This document shows, one piece after another, positions 25,732-33,503 of a stretch of DNA of 64,000 nt. The stretch is from CAYJLF01 sp964371055 (GTDB lineage: Bacteria; Eisenbacteria; RBG-16-71-46; CAIMUX01). The stretch lies in NCBI GenBank assembly GCA_964371055.1, contig CAYJLF010000001.1, forward strand, positions 124,001 through 188,000. Direction: 5' to 3'. Position numbers and translations under genes: made by a program. Position 1 is the stretch's first letter; the number at the start of each line of letters is the position of its first letter. The notes beneath the pieces were generated by a model, which was not told the DNA's origin, ran no database searches, and saw only the letters and a list, made by a program, of their open reading frames with translations.

Positions 25732-26904
25732 CTATCGGCGGATAGGCGCCGGGCGATCCGCGCGCCCCGTCCGCGCGATCGTCGCGCGGTAGACCTCGAG
25801 CGTCGCCTCGACCATCAAATCGGCACCGAAGCGCGCCAGCACAGCGGCACGCGCCCCCTCGCCCAACCGCGCACGCAGGGACGCCTCCGCCCTGAGGCGA
25901 AGGAGCGCGTTCGCGAGCCCGGCCGGATCCGCGGGAGGAACGAAGAGAGCGCTCTCTCCCGACTCCAGGATCTCGAGGTTGCCGTCGACCTCGGTGGCGA
26001 GAATCGCGCACCCCGCCGCGGCGGCCTCGATCAACACCAACGGCAAGCCCTCCCAGAGCGAAGGGAGCACGAAGAGGTCGAAGGCCCGGAGCAACCCAGG
26101 GACGTCGGTGCGCTCGCCCGGCAGGAGGACCTGGCGCTCCAGTCCGAGCTCTTTCACCAGCCGCCGGAGCTCCTCGCGCAGCTCTCCATCTCCGACGATG
26201 ACGAAGCGGCTCTCCGGATGCGTGGCGACGACGGAGGAGGCCGCACGCACCAGGAACTCGTGTCCCTTCTGCCGGTGCAGGCGGCCGATCGTGCCGATCA
26301 CGAAGTCGTTCTCCTGCAGGCCGAGGCCGGTCCGCACCGACGCGCGCCCAGAGGGATCGGTCTGTTCGGCGAACCGCGCGAGGTCGATCCCGTTGCGGAT
26401 CACCGTGCCTCCACCGGCCGGAACGAGTCCTGCCTTCGCCGCCAAACGCAGGTCGGAGGCGGCGACACAGATCACGTGGCTCGTCGCCCGCGAGAGGCCG
26501 CGTTCCACCGCCAGCAGCAGCCCGCGCCAGGCTCGACTGCGTTGATGGAGGGCATGAAGCCCGTGGAAAGTGTGTACGCGCGCCGGCACGCCGGCCAGCC
26601 GCGCCCCTAGACGGCCCCAGAGCCCGGCGGTGCCGCCGTGGGTATGGACCAGGTCGAACCGCTCTGCGCGGCAGAGTCGCACCATCGCGGCCAGCGCCGC
26701 GGGATCGGGTCGATTGTACATCCGGATCGGGAACCGGGGCACCCCCACCGCATCGAGCTGGTCGGCGAGGAAGCCCTCGGCGGGACAGGCGACCGCGACC
26801 TCGATCCCCCGCTCGTTCAGGCCCCGCGCGAGGAGGAGGACGTGCTGCTGCCCTCCCCCGACCGATCCTTCGTCGATCACCTCGAGGACGCGCAGCCGGC
26901 TCAT
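25732..26904 (-). CDS. Glycosyltransferase family 4
   Basis: A 390-residue GT-B glycosyltransferase. The N-terminal domain has the glycine loop VIDEGSVGGGQQHVLLLARGL and VHTHGGTAGLWGR. The C-terminal domain has IGTIGRLHRQKGHEFLV, IVGDGELREEL, and the nucleotide-sugar site FVLPSLWEGLPLVLIEAAAAG with the family EX7E pattern. It adds a sugar from an NDP donor to a growing glycan at the cytoplasmic face. It is the last gene of the M18-to-GT4 unit, and its ATG overlaps the stop of the GT2 gene upstream. Sugar specificity cannot be read. Confidence 0.9.
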   Translation of the reverse strand: MSRLRVLEVIDEGSVGGGQQHVLLLARGLNERGIEVAVACPAEGFLADQLDAVGVPRFPIRMYNRPDPAALAAMVRLCRAERFDLVHTHGGTAGLWGRLGARLAGVPARVHTFHGLHALHQRSRAWRGLLLAVERGLSRATSHVICVAASDLRLAAKAGLVPAGGGTVIRNGIDLARFAEQTDPSGRASVRTGLGLQENDFVIGTIGRLHRQKGHEFLVRAASSVVATHPESRFVIVGDGELREELRRLVKELGLERQVLLPGERTDVPGLLRAFDLFVLPSLWEGLPLVLIEAAAAGCAILATEVDGNLEILESGESALFVPPADPAGLANALLRLRAEASLRARLGEGARAAVLARFGADLMVEATLEVYRATIARTGRADRPAPIRR

Positions 26905-27752
26905 CGCGCCACGCTCCGGTAGAGGCGGAGGAGCGCGTTCTGGATCGGTCCGTGGTGCTTGCGATAGTAGTAGGACTGGCTTTCGAGGTAGATCCTCCGC
27001 AGGCGCGAGTCATCACGCCGGCTGCTGCTGCCCCCGAGTTCGTGGACCAGCGCCGCCCGCGGGCAGAAGAGGAGCGTCCAGCCCCGATCCGCCAGGCGCC
27101 GGCAGAGATCCTTGTCCTCGAAGTACATGAAGATCGCCGGGTCGAACCCCCCGATGTCGCGGAACGCTTCGGTCCTCACGAGAAGGCACGCGCCCGTCAG
27201 CCAGCCGACGGCGCGCTCGGCAGCGCGGGCCTCGGCCGGAGGATCGATCGCCCCGCCTCCGCGGTGCGACGCCGCCCGCCGCGCCGCGCGGGCGTAGCGA
27301 ACGCGGTCGATCGCCTCGCGTCCCACGCTGGGGAGCGCGCCGCACGAGAGTTGGAGGGCTCCGTTCGGGTAGAGAAGCGCCGGGCCGGCCGCGGCTGCGT
27401 CGGGGCGTCGCTCCAGACAGTCGACGAGGCTTCCGAGAAAGGCGCGGTTCGGATGCGTGTCGGCGTTCAGGAAGAGCAGATACGATCCCGCCGCAACCGA
27501 GGCCCCGAGATTGCACCCGCGCGAAAACCCGAGGTTCTCGCCGGCCCGGAGAAGCCGGACCATCGGGAAGCGCGCCGCGATGCGGTCGGCGCTGCCATCC
27601 TCCGACTCGTTGTCGACGACGATGATCTCTTTGGTCGGAGTAGAAGGCGCCGCCTCCGTTACCAGCGCCGCGAGACAACGTTCGATCACCTCCCCGCCGT
27701 TGTAGTTGACGAGAATGATCGAGACGAGCGGCAGGACGGCGTCCGTCGTCAC
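26901..27752 (-). CDS. Glycosyltransferase family 2 (WbbL/rhamnosyltransferase-like)
   Basis: A 283-residue inverting GT-A enzyme: SIILVNYNGGEVIERCL, IIVVDNESEDGSADRI, the metal-binding LLFLNADTHPN, and the acceptor-side motif GGFDPAIFMYFEDKDLCRR. It resembles WbbL-type rhamnosyltransferases of O-antigen and capsule pathways. The length is standard and there is no membrane anchor. It overlaps the GT2 gene upstream and the GT4 gene downstream by ATGA, so stoichiometric synthesis is likely. Confidence 0.9.
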   Translation of the reverse strand: MTTDAVLPLVSIILVNYNGGEVIERCLAALVTEAAPSTPTKEIIVVDNESEDGSADRIAARFPMVRLLRAGENLGFSRGCNLGASVAAGSYLLFLNADTHPNRAFLGSLVDCLERRPDAAAAGPALLYPNGALQLSCGALPSVGREAIDRVRYARAARRAASHRGGGAIDPPAEARAAERAVGWLTGACLLVRTEAFRDIGGFDPAIFMYFEDKDLCRRLADRGWTLLFCPRAALVHELGGSSSRRDDSRLRRIYLESQSYYYRKHHGPIQNALLRLYRSVAR

Positions 27753-28795
27753 TTCTCCCTCCCGGTCGCGCCCGCACCGGGACCGGCCAGTTCATAGGTC
27801 CCGAGCCTCACCAGACGGCAGTAGAGAAGCGCGATGCGGTCCAGAAAACGCTCCGCGGCCGAGTCGCCGTGGAGGACCCGTCCGGACATCCAGCGGATGA
27901 CCTCTTCGGCCCGGACGCGCCGCGCCTGGCGAAGTTCCCGGCGCTTCCGCCGGATGACTCCCGGGTGGAGCGGAAACCACAGCCACGCCCGCAGGAGACC
28001 GCGCAGCGACGCGCGGCGGCGCGCGGCCAGCGAGAGACGCACGGCCGCGCTGAAGAGGAGAAAGGGCACGATTCGGACCTGGTAGCCGGCGTCGAAGAAG
28101 AGCGCCAGGTTGAGCAGGCGGTTCCGCTCCTGGAAGTAGGTCAGCCGTGCGCCCGGCACGCGGCGGGAGGTGGCCGATCCGACATGCTCGACCCGCGCCC
28201 CGGGCACGTGCCGGAGCTCGAGCCCGGCAAACCGAGCCCGCAGTCCGAGATGGACATCCTCCGCGTAGAGGAAGTAATCGGGATCGAAGGGAAGACCGAT
28301 CACCTCCCGGTCGAACAGACAGGCGCAGCCGTTGGGATAGAAGAGGTCGCCCGGATGGTGGAAGACCCGCATGATGTTGTAGCCGGCCAGGGCGAGCGAG
28401 CCGTTCCGCTCATAGTACCGATCGGGGACTCCCTCCGTCCGGACGAACGAGGAAACGACCGGGACCGCGCCGCCCCTCGTCCCCCCCACGAGCGCTTCGA
28501 GCCAGTCGTCCGCCGCGCGCGCATCGTTGTTCAGAAGGGCGATCCAGCGCCCCCGAGCCGCTTCCACACCGAGGTTGTTCCCGCCGGCGAAGCCGAGATT
28601 CGACCCGCTCTCGACGATGCGCACCTCGGGAAACCTCTCGCGCACGAAGGCGACGCTCCCATCCACCGAGGCATTGTCCACCAGAATCGTCTCGAACGGC
28701 CGGTACCGCTGCGCGCGCAGGCTTCCGAGACACCGCTCCAGGTGCTCCCGCCCGTTGTAGTTCAGCACCACCACACTGACGAAGGGCGTATCCAC
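27749..28795 (-). CDS. Glycosyltransferase family 2
   Basis: A 348-residue GT-A enzyme: VSVVVLNYNGREHLERCL, TILVDNASVDGSVAFV, ALLNNDARAADDW (metal site) and PFDPDYFLYAEDVHLGLR. A C-terminal hydrophobic and basic region may touch the membrane. The start chosen is the GTG at 28795, eight bases after the upstream methyltransferase stop. The open frame runs further up but would overlap that gene for about 100 bases. It is paralogous to the next gene and coupled to it by ATGA overlap. Confidence 0.88.
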   Translation of the reverse strand: MDTPFVSVVVLNYNGREHLERCLGSLRAQRYRPFETILVDNASVDGSVAFVRERFPEVRIVESGSNLGFAGGNNLGVEAARGRWIALLNNDARAADDWLEALVGGTRGGAVPVVSSFVRTEGVPDRYYERNGSLALAGYNIMRVFHHPGDLFYPNGCACLFDREVIGLPFDPDYFLYAEDVHLGLRARFAGLELRHVPGARVEHVGSATSRRVPGARLTYFQERNRLLNLALFFDAGYQVRIVPFLLFSAAVRLSLAARRRASLRGLLRAWLWFPLHPGVIRRKRRELRQARRVRAEEVIRWMSGRVLHGDSAAERFLDRIALLYCRLVRLGTYELAGPGAGATGREK

Positions 28796-28803
28796 GGCCG
28801 GGC

Positions 28804-29511
28804 TCAGCCCCGCACGACCTTGACGACGAACTGCGGCCAGAGGAGCCGGCGGGTCGGATCGCGGAGCAGTCGCTCGAACCCGGCCAGGAGCCGCCACGCG
28901 GGGTGAGAGCGACGCCCGCGAAGCCCCGGGATCCGGTCGGGGAGGTGCCGGTAGGTGCTTGACCAGCCCACGATCCGCATCCCGATCCGCTCGACCATGC
29001 GCCGCAGCATCCGCTCGTTGAAGATCCGGATGTGACCATCGTCCAGGATGCCCGAGGACTGGTATTCGACCCGATCGAGGAGAAAGCGCAACCGGACGGT
29101 CACGTAACCGAAGTTCGGCACGCAGATGATGAAATAGCCGCGCGGGGAGAGGCGTTCCTTCATCCGGAGGAGGACCTCGGCCGGATCGAAGAGATGCTCG
29201 AGGACATCTCCGAAGATGATCACGTCGAACCCGCTGGACAACTCGGCCCGGACTTCCGGCCGCTCGACGCTGCCGACCGTCACGGCATCGAGCCGGCGGC
29301 GCGCGATCTCCGCCGCCTCCGCCGAGATCTCGAGGCCGTGCACCTCGTGGCCACGCCGCTTGAGTTCCGCCCCGAGCGCCCCGTCGGCGCAGCCGACGTC
29401 GAGGATCCGCAGCGGCGGCGCTTCGGTGATCGGCTCGAGGAGGGCCGGGTTGAACGAGCCGGCATAGGTCCCGGCCTTCTGTCCGTAGTGTTCCTCGACC
29501 CTATCCCGCAT
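28804..29511 (-). CDS. SAM-dependent methyltransferase in the polysaccharide cluster
   Basis: A 235-residue class I methyltransferase of the type found in O-antigen clusters. Motif I is ILDVGCADGALGAEL, then VHGLEIS, FDVIIFGDVLEHLFDP (methyltransferase type 11 hallmark) and SPRGYFIICVPN. It may methylate a sugar or terminate chain growth. The ATG at 29511 lies 11 bases inside the flippase gene and has a strong Shine-Dalgarno (AAGGGAGG), supporting coupled translation. The longer upstream open frame overlaps the flippase and is not needed. Confidence 0.87.
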   Translation of the reverse strand: MRDRVEEHYGQKAGTYAGSFNPALLEPITEAPPLRILDVGCADGALGAELKRRGHEVHGLEISAEAAEIARRRLDAVTVGSVERPEVRAELSSGFDVIIFGDVLEHLFDPAEVLLRMKERLSPRGYFIICVPNFGYVTVRLRFLLDRVEYQSSGILDDGHIRIFNERMLRRMVERIGMRIVGWSSTYRHLPDRIPGLRGRRSHPAWRLLAGFERLLRDPTRRLLWPQFVVKVVRG

Positions 29512-31069
29512 GCGCCTCCCTTCCGAGAAGTCCGCGCACCCCCGCGCGCAACCGCTCGCGCTCCGCGCGATCGAGGTAGGAACCGCGCACCAGACAAAGA
29601 GCATAGGGGACGAGGTAGCTGACTGCCACCGCTGCCAGCGCGGCGGCCTCCCCGGGACGCCCCCGCTGCGGCCAGGCACGATCCAGGAGAACGACCACCC
29701 CGGCGCCGACGGCCGCTCCCGCCAGGCTGTAGGCCAGCGGCAGCCGCAGCACGTCGCGCAGATAGGCGCGCGCCGGCACTCTCAACGCGCGGTTGACCTG
29801 GAGCACGAGCAAGAGGGCGGAGGCGAAAAGCCCCGCGGAGGTGCCGATCAAGAGCCCCGCAAAGCCGATCGAACGCAGCAGGAAGAGGCTGAGAGAGAAG
29901 CCGACCGCAACCTGCACCGCCGAGGCCGCGGCGATGATCCCGGGACGCCCCATCCCCTGCGCCGCGTTCGATGCCACCACGGTCAGCACGTTGCACGCAT
30001 AGGCGAGGGCCAGCACCCGCAACGACACGATCGTCAGCTCGTGTCCGGGACCAAGCCAGAGTCCGATCAGCGGCCCCGCCGCCAGCGCCAGCACGGTGAA
30101 GAGGGGAACGACGGCGGCGGTCACGACCCGGGAGGAGATGAGGTAGATGGCGCGAAGTTTTCCCCGGTCCCGCTCCGCCGCGGCGAAGGCGGGCAGAAGC
30201 GAGGAGAAGGCGATGAGCGGCAGGCCGCGCACCTTCCCCGCCACGCGCGCGCCCAGGTCATAGAAGGCGAGGACAGTCAGACCGGCGTACCGCGAGAGGA
30301 GCATCTTGTCGGCATGGAAGGAGACGAGTCCGGCCAGCACGCTGGTCTGGAGAAGGAGCCCGAAGCGGAAGAGCTCCCGCATCGTGCGGCCGCTCAGGTC
30401 CCGCGCCCGCAGCCGCAGGCCGGGGAGCAGTCGGAACATCGCCAGTCCGGCCGCCAGGAAGGAGAGGAGCGTCACGCCTAGTTCGAGCAACACCACCCCG
30501 CGCAGTCCCCACCCGGCCTGGACCACCACAATGAGACCGAGGACGCGAGGGACGCCGGCCGCGATTCCGATCCGGTTGGTGACGTCCATCCGCTGGATGC
30601 CGTGCAACACTCCGAGGAACAGGTTGATCAGCACGGTCGAGAGGGCGAGGTTCACGATCGACCAGCGAACGACGAAGCTGCCCGTCTCGTGCAGCCCCGC
30701 GGGCACCCTCAGAATGTCCAACAGCCAGGGGACGGCCGGCCAGAGGAGGAGAACCACGAGCGCTACGCCGGCGTAGACGAGGACGGCATTGGTGACGATG
30801 CGGCCGATCTCCCGCTCGTCGCCCCGCCCCCGCGCTGCGGCCACGAAGCGCACCAGAGTCGAGCCGAACCCGAAGTCGAGCAGCCCGACTTGAGAGCTGA
30901 CCGCGATCGCGAGGGACCAGAGCCCATACTGCTCCGGCCCGAGCTTCGCGAGCAACCACGTGACCTGGAAGAAGAGCACGCCGGCCGACCAGACGAAGCC
31001 GGCCGCGTTGTAGGCGGAGTTGCGCAGCACGACCCGCGACGGGGCGGGCGAGACCTCAGCGCTCGGCAT
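29501..31069 (-). CDS. Wzx-type oligosaccharide flippase (MATE/MVF superfamily)
   Basis: A 522-residue membrane protein with 12-14 hydrophobic helices. It opens with RNSAYNAAGFVWSAGVLFF and has the early LGPEQYGLWSLA and GSTLVRFVAAARGRGD segments typical of polysaccharide-repeat-unit flippases. It would move undecaprenyl-linked oligosaccharide across the inner membrane. Neither a Wzy polymerase nor a Wzz chain-length protein is seen in the window. It overlaps the HAD gene upstream by 14 bases and the methyltransferase downstream by 11 bases. Confidence 0.87.
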   Translation of the reverse strand: MPSAEVSPAPSRVVLRNSAYNAAGFVWSAGVLFFQVTWLLAKLGPEQYGLWSLAIAVSSQVGLLDFGFGSTLVRFVAAARGRGDEREIGRIVTNAVLVYAGVALVVLLLWPAVPWLLDILRVPAGLHETGSFVVRWSIVNLALSTVLINLFLGVLHGIQRMDVTNRIGIAAGVPRVLGLIVVVQAGWGLRGVVLLELGVTLLSFLAAGLAMFRLLPGLRLRARDLSGRTMRELFRFGLLLQTSVLAGLVSFHADKMLLSRYAGLTVLAFYDLGARVAGKVRGLPLIAFSSLLPAFAAAERDRGKLRAIYLISSRVVTAAVVPLFTVLALAAGPLIGLWLGPGHELTIVSLRVLALAYACNVLTVVASNAAQGMGRPGIIAAASAVQVAVGFSLSLFLLRSIGFAGLLIGTSAGLFASALLLVLQVNRALRVPARAYLRDVLRLPLAYSLAGAAVGAGVVVLLDRAWPQRGRPGEAAALAAVAVSYLVPYALCLVRGSYLDRAERERLRAGVRGLLGREAHAG

Positions 31070-31832
31070 CGTCCGGCCCCGCCGGAAGCGGCCGCATCCC
31101 CTCGACCAGCTCGACCAGAGCGGCCATCGTGTCGATCACATAGTCGGTCGTCCGTGGCCGGCTCGCCGCCAGCGCGGGAGCCGACTCGGCCAGAAAATGG
31201 AGAAAAAGGACGGTTCGCATGCCGGCCGCGCGCGCGCCGTCATGCTCATGGCTGCCGCCGTCGCCGACGTAGAGGCAGAGGCGGGCGGACAGACCCAGCC
31301 GTCCCGCCGCGCGGAGGTAGATCGCCGGATCCGGCTTCATCAGCCGTTCGTGGCAGGAGAAGAGCGGGGCATCGATCAGAGCACAGAGGGGCGACTCGTT
31401 CCAGGCGACGATCTCATCCAGTCCGGCATTGCTGATAAGCCCGAGCCGCAGACCGCGCGCCTTCAAACGCCTCAGTCCCTCGACGACTTCCGGTCGCACC
31501 GAGATCAAAGCGTGGCGGAAGCGCTGTGGCCTCACCTCGACCGCCTCGCGGATCGCCCCCTCGGGGATCGACGGATCGATCTCATGGGCGATCCGACGGA
31601 CCGATTCGTACGGATCCTCCACCTCGCCCAGCGCATGGTGAGCCGCGTCGTACATGATCTTCGCGTTCCAGACGAGAGGGTCGAGGCCGAGGATCTCCGA
31701 AGTGGCACGCCCCGGCGCCCCGTTGACGTCGATCAAGGTGTGGAAGAGGTCGAAGACCACGGCCGCGGGCTGCCATCCGTCGGACGCGGCCGGCGGCCGG
31801 CGCTGGAACCGAGGCGAGGTCACCGCACTCAC
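31056..31832 (-). CDS. HAD superfamily hydrolase (subfamily IA-like)
   Basis: A 258-residue HAD protein: motif I VVFDLFHTLID, motif II LISNAG, motif III lysine in KPDPAIY and motif IV YVGDGGSHEHDGARAAG. The second aspartate of motif I (DxD) is Phe here, which is common in this DLFHTL branch and makes ordinary phosphatase chemistry less certain. Two GTG starts are possible. The one at 31832 overlaps the aminopeptidase stop as GTGA and is preferred. The gene sits between an aminopeptidase and a flippase. A role on a sugar-phosphate precursor is a guess from context. Confidence 0.8.
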   Translation of the reverse strand: MSAVTSPRFQRRPPAASDGWQPAAVVFDLFHTLIDVNGAPGRATSEILGLDPLVWNAKIMYDAAHHALGEVEDPYESVRRIAHEIDPSIPEGAIREAVEVRPQRFRHALISVRPEVVEGLRRLKARGLRLGLISNAGLDEIVAWNESPLCALIDAPLFSCHERLMKPDPAIYLRAAGRLGLSARLCLYVGDGGSHEHDGARAAGMRTVLFLHFLAESAPALAASRPRTTDYVIDTMAALVELVEGMRPLPAGPDDAER

Positions 31833-33256
31833 CGCAACAGGAACCGGCGCATCGCCCCGATCATGTGCGCGGGATCGAACGCCCCGGCCATCTCGCGCGC
31901 CCCGTGCATCGACAGCTGCGGATTGCCGACATCGACCGTCGGCACGCCCAGCCGCCGGGAAACGATCGGCCCGAGGGTGCTGCCGCAGACCAGGTCGGCG
32001 CGGTTGACGTACTTCTGGCACGGAACGCCGGCCTCGCGGCAGACCGTCTGGAAGAGCGCCCCCGAAGCGGCGTCGGTGGCGTAGCGGGCGTTGGCGTTGT
32101 ACTTGATGACCGGCCCGCCGTTCAAGCGCGGGAGATGGCGAGGCTCGTTCCGATCGGCGTAGTTGGGATGGATCGCGTGCGCCATGTCGGCCGAGATCAG
32201 GATCGACCGGGCCCGGGCTCGAGCGTAGGCCTCCGGGGCCGCCCGCCGGGGGGTGGCGCCCGCGGATCCCGGCGCCGTCCCCAGCGCCGCGCCCACCCGC
32301 GAGAGGACGTCGCCGAGGAGCGAGCCATCCGCCCCCTGCCTGGTCGAAGATCCGATCTCCTCGTTGTCGTAGAGAGCGATCGCCCTCGTGGCCGCCGTCT
32401 TCTCCTTCGCCGCCGCCAGGAGCGCCGCGAGGCCGCAGTACGAACTGGCCAGGTTGTCGAGCCGGGGTGCCGAGACGAACTCCTGCCGGATCCCGAACAG
32501 GTAAGGCGGCACGACGTCGAAGAGGAGGAGGTCGTGATCGAGCACCCGCTCCGCGGGGACCCCGAGCTGCTCGCCCAACCATCCGCGAAAATCGAACGCG
32601 CGCGCGCCGGAGAGCCCGATCAAGGGAACGAGGTGGTTCTCCCGATTGAGGATGAGCCCCTTCTCGTTCACCTCGCGATCGAGGTGAATGGCGAGCTGCG
32701 GAATCCGCGCGATCGGCTGCTCGACCAGGAAGAGATGCGATTCTGTCCCCGGCAGGCCCGACAGCGAGGGAGAAAGAGGCGCACGGGAGGCGGACCGGAG
32801 AGCCGCGCGGGCTCCGGCCCGCGCCCGTCGGGCGGTCTTCACGTCCTCCGCCAGGACGACGCGCCCGGCGAGGCCGAGGTCGCGATCGAGCCAGCTATTG
32901 TGCAGAGTCCCGCCGTAGACCTCGACCCCGAGCTGGATGTAGCCGTGCCGTTCGATGACCGGATCGGGCTTGAGCTTGAGCGCGGGACTGTCGGTGTGGG
33001 CGGCGATCAGGCGATAGCCCACCTCCTCGACCGGCCGTCCTCCGGCCACGAGGGCGACGATCGACGAGTCGTTGCGCGTGACGAAGTGCCGCCCGTGAGG
33101 AGCGATCTCCCACGCATCCTCTTCCCCCAACCGGGTGAATCCCGCGGCCTCCAGGCGGCGCGTCGCCTCCGCGACGGCGTGAAAAGGAGAAGGCGAGGCG
33201 GCGATGAACTCGATCAGGTCGCGCGCAGCGGCGTGGGGATCCTCCGGTCGAGGCAT
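31829..33256 (-). CDS. M18 family aminopeptidase
   Basis: A 475-residue cytoplasmic metallopeptidase with the M18 zinc-site motifs: IAAHTDSPALKLKP, LDREVN, the paired acids ALYDNEEIGSSTRQGADG, SADMAHAIHPNY and the closing histidine LSMHGAREM. M18 enzymes (aspartyl/leucyl aminopeptidases) trim N-terminal residues from peptides in dodecameric assemblies. AAGGAG lies nine bases before the ATG at 33256, and the open frame beyond it is low-complexity. It is the first gene of the polysaccharide unit, an odd position, and its stop overlaps the HAD start. Confidence 0.9.
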   Translation of the reverse strand: MPRPEDPHAAARDLIEFIAASPSPFHAVAEATRRLEAAGFTRLGEEDAWEIAPHGRHFVTRNDSSIVALVAGGRPVEEVGYRLIAAHTDSPALKLKPDPVIERHGYIQLGVEVYGGTLHNSWLDRDLGLAGRVVLAEDVKTARRARAGARAALRSASRAPLSPSLSGLPGTESHLFLVEQPIARIPQLAIHLDREVNEKGLILNRENHLVPLIGLSGARAFDFRGWLGEQLGVPAERVLDHDLLLFDVVPPYLFGIRQEFVSAPRLDNLASSYCGLAALLAAAKEKTAATRAIALYDNEEIGSSTRQGADGSLLGDVLSRVGAALGTAPGSAGATPRRAAPEAYARARARSILISADMAHAIHPNYADRNEPRHLPRLNGGPVIKYNANARYATDAASGALFQTVCREAGVPCQKYVNRADLVCGSTLGPIVSRRLGVPTVDVGNPQLSMHGAREMAGAFDPAHMIGAMRRFLLR

Positions 33257-33352
33257 GCAGGGTTCTCCTTCGGGCGCTTCCTCCCCGAGCACCGCGGCCC
33301 GGCGCGCGGTCCCCCGGAATCCGGACCCGCCCGGCGGATCCGGAACCCGCGT

Positions 33353-33382
33353 AGTGTAGCCGCTCCCCCGCCGCCGCCCCAA
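33353..33382 (-). promoter_or_regulatory. Candidate promoter for the M18-to-GT4 unit
   Basis: On the minus strand TTGGGG (33377-33382), an 18-base spacer and TACACT (33353-33358) lie about 100 bases before the aminopeptidase ATG. The -35 is weak and the -10 fits the TACnnT form seen at other promoters here. Confidence 0.4.
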
Positions 33383-33438
33383 GGTCGGATCTGGCCCAGG
33401 GTGGGGTGAAGAACCCCCGGACGTTGCCGCCCCGCGCG

Positions 33439-33467
33439 TTGCCGCCGCCATCCCGCTCCCGTACAAT
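33439..33467 (+). promoter_or_regulatory. Promoter of the alkaline-phosphatase-superfamily/TPR gene
   Basis: TTGCCG (33439-33444), a 17-base spacer and TACAAT (33462-33467) give a transcript start near 33474, about 30 bases before the ATG at 33504. Four of six and five of six positions match sigma-70 consensus. It faces away from the M18 promoter in a 247-base divergent gap. Confidence 0.55.
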
Positions 33468-33503
33468 CGCAGGTTGGACCTCGAACCCGGGAGGGAGGCG
33501 TCG

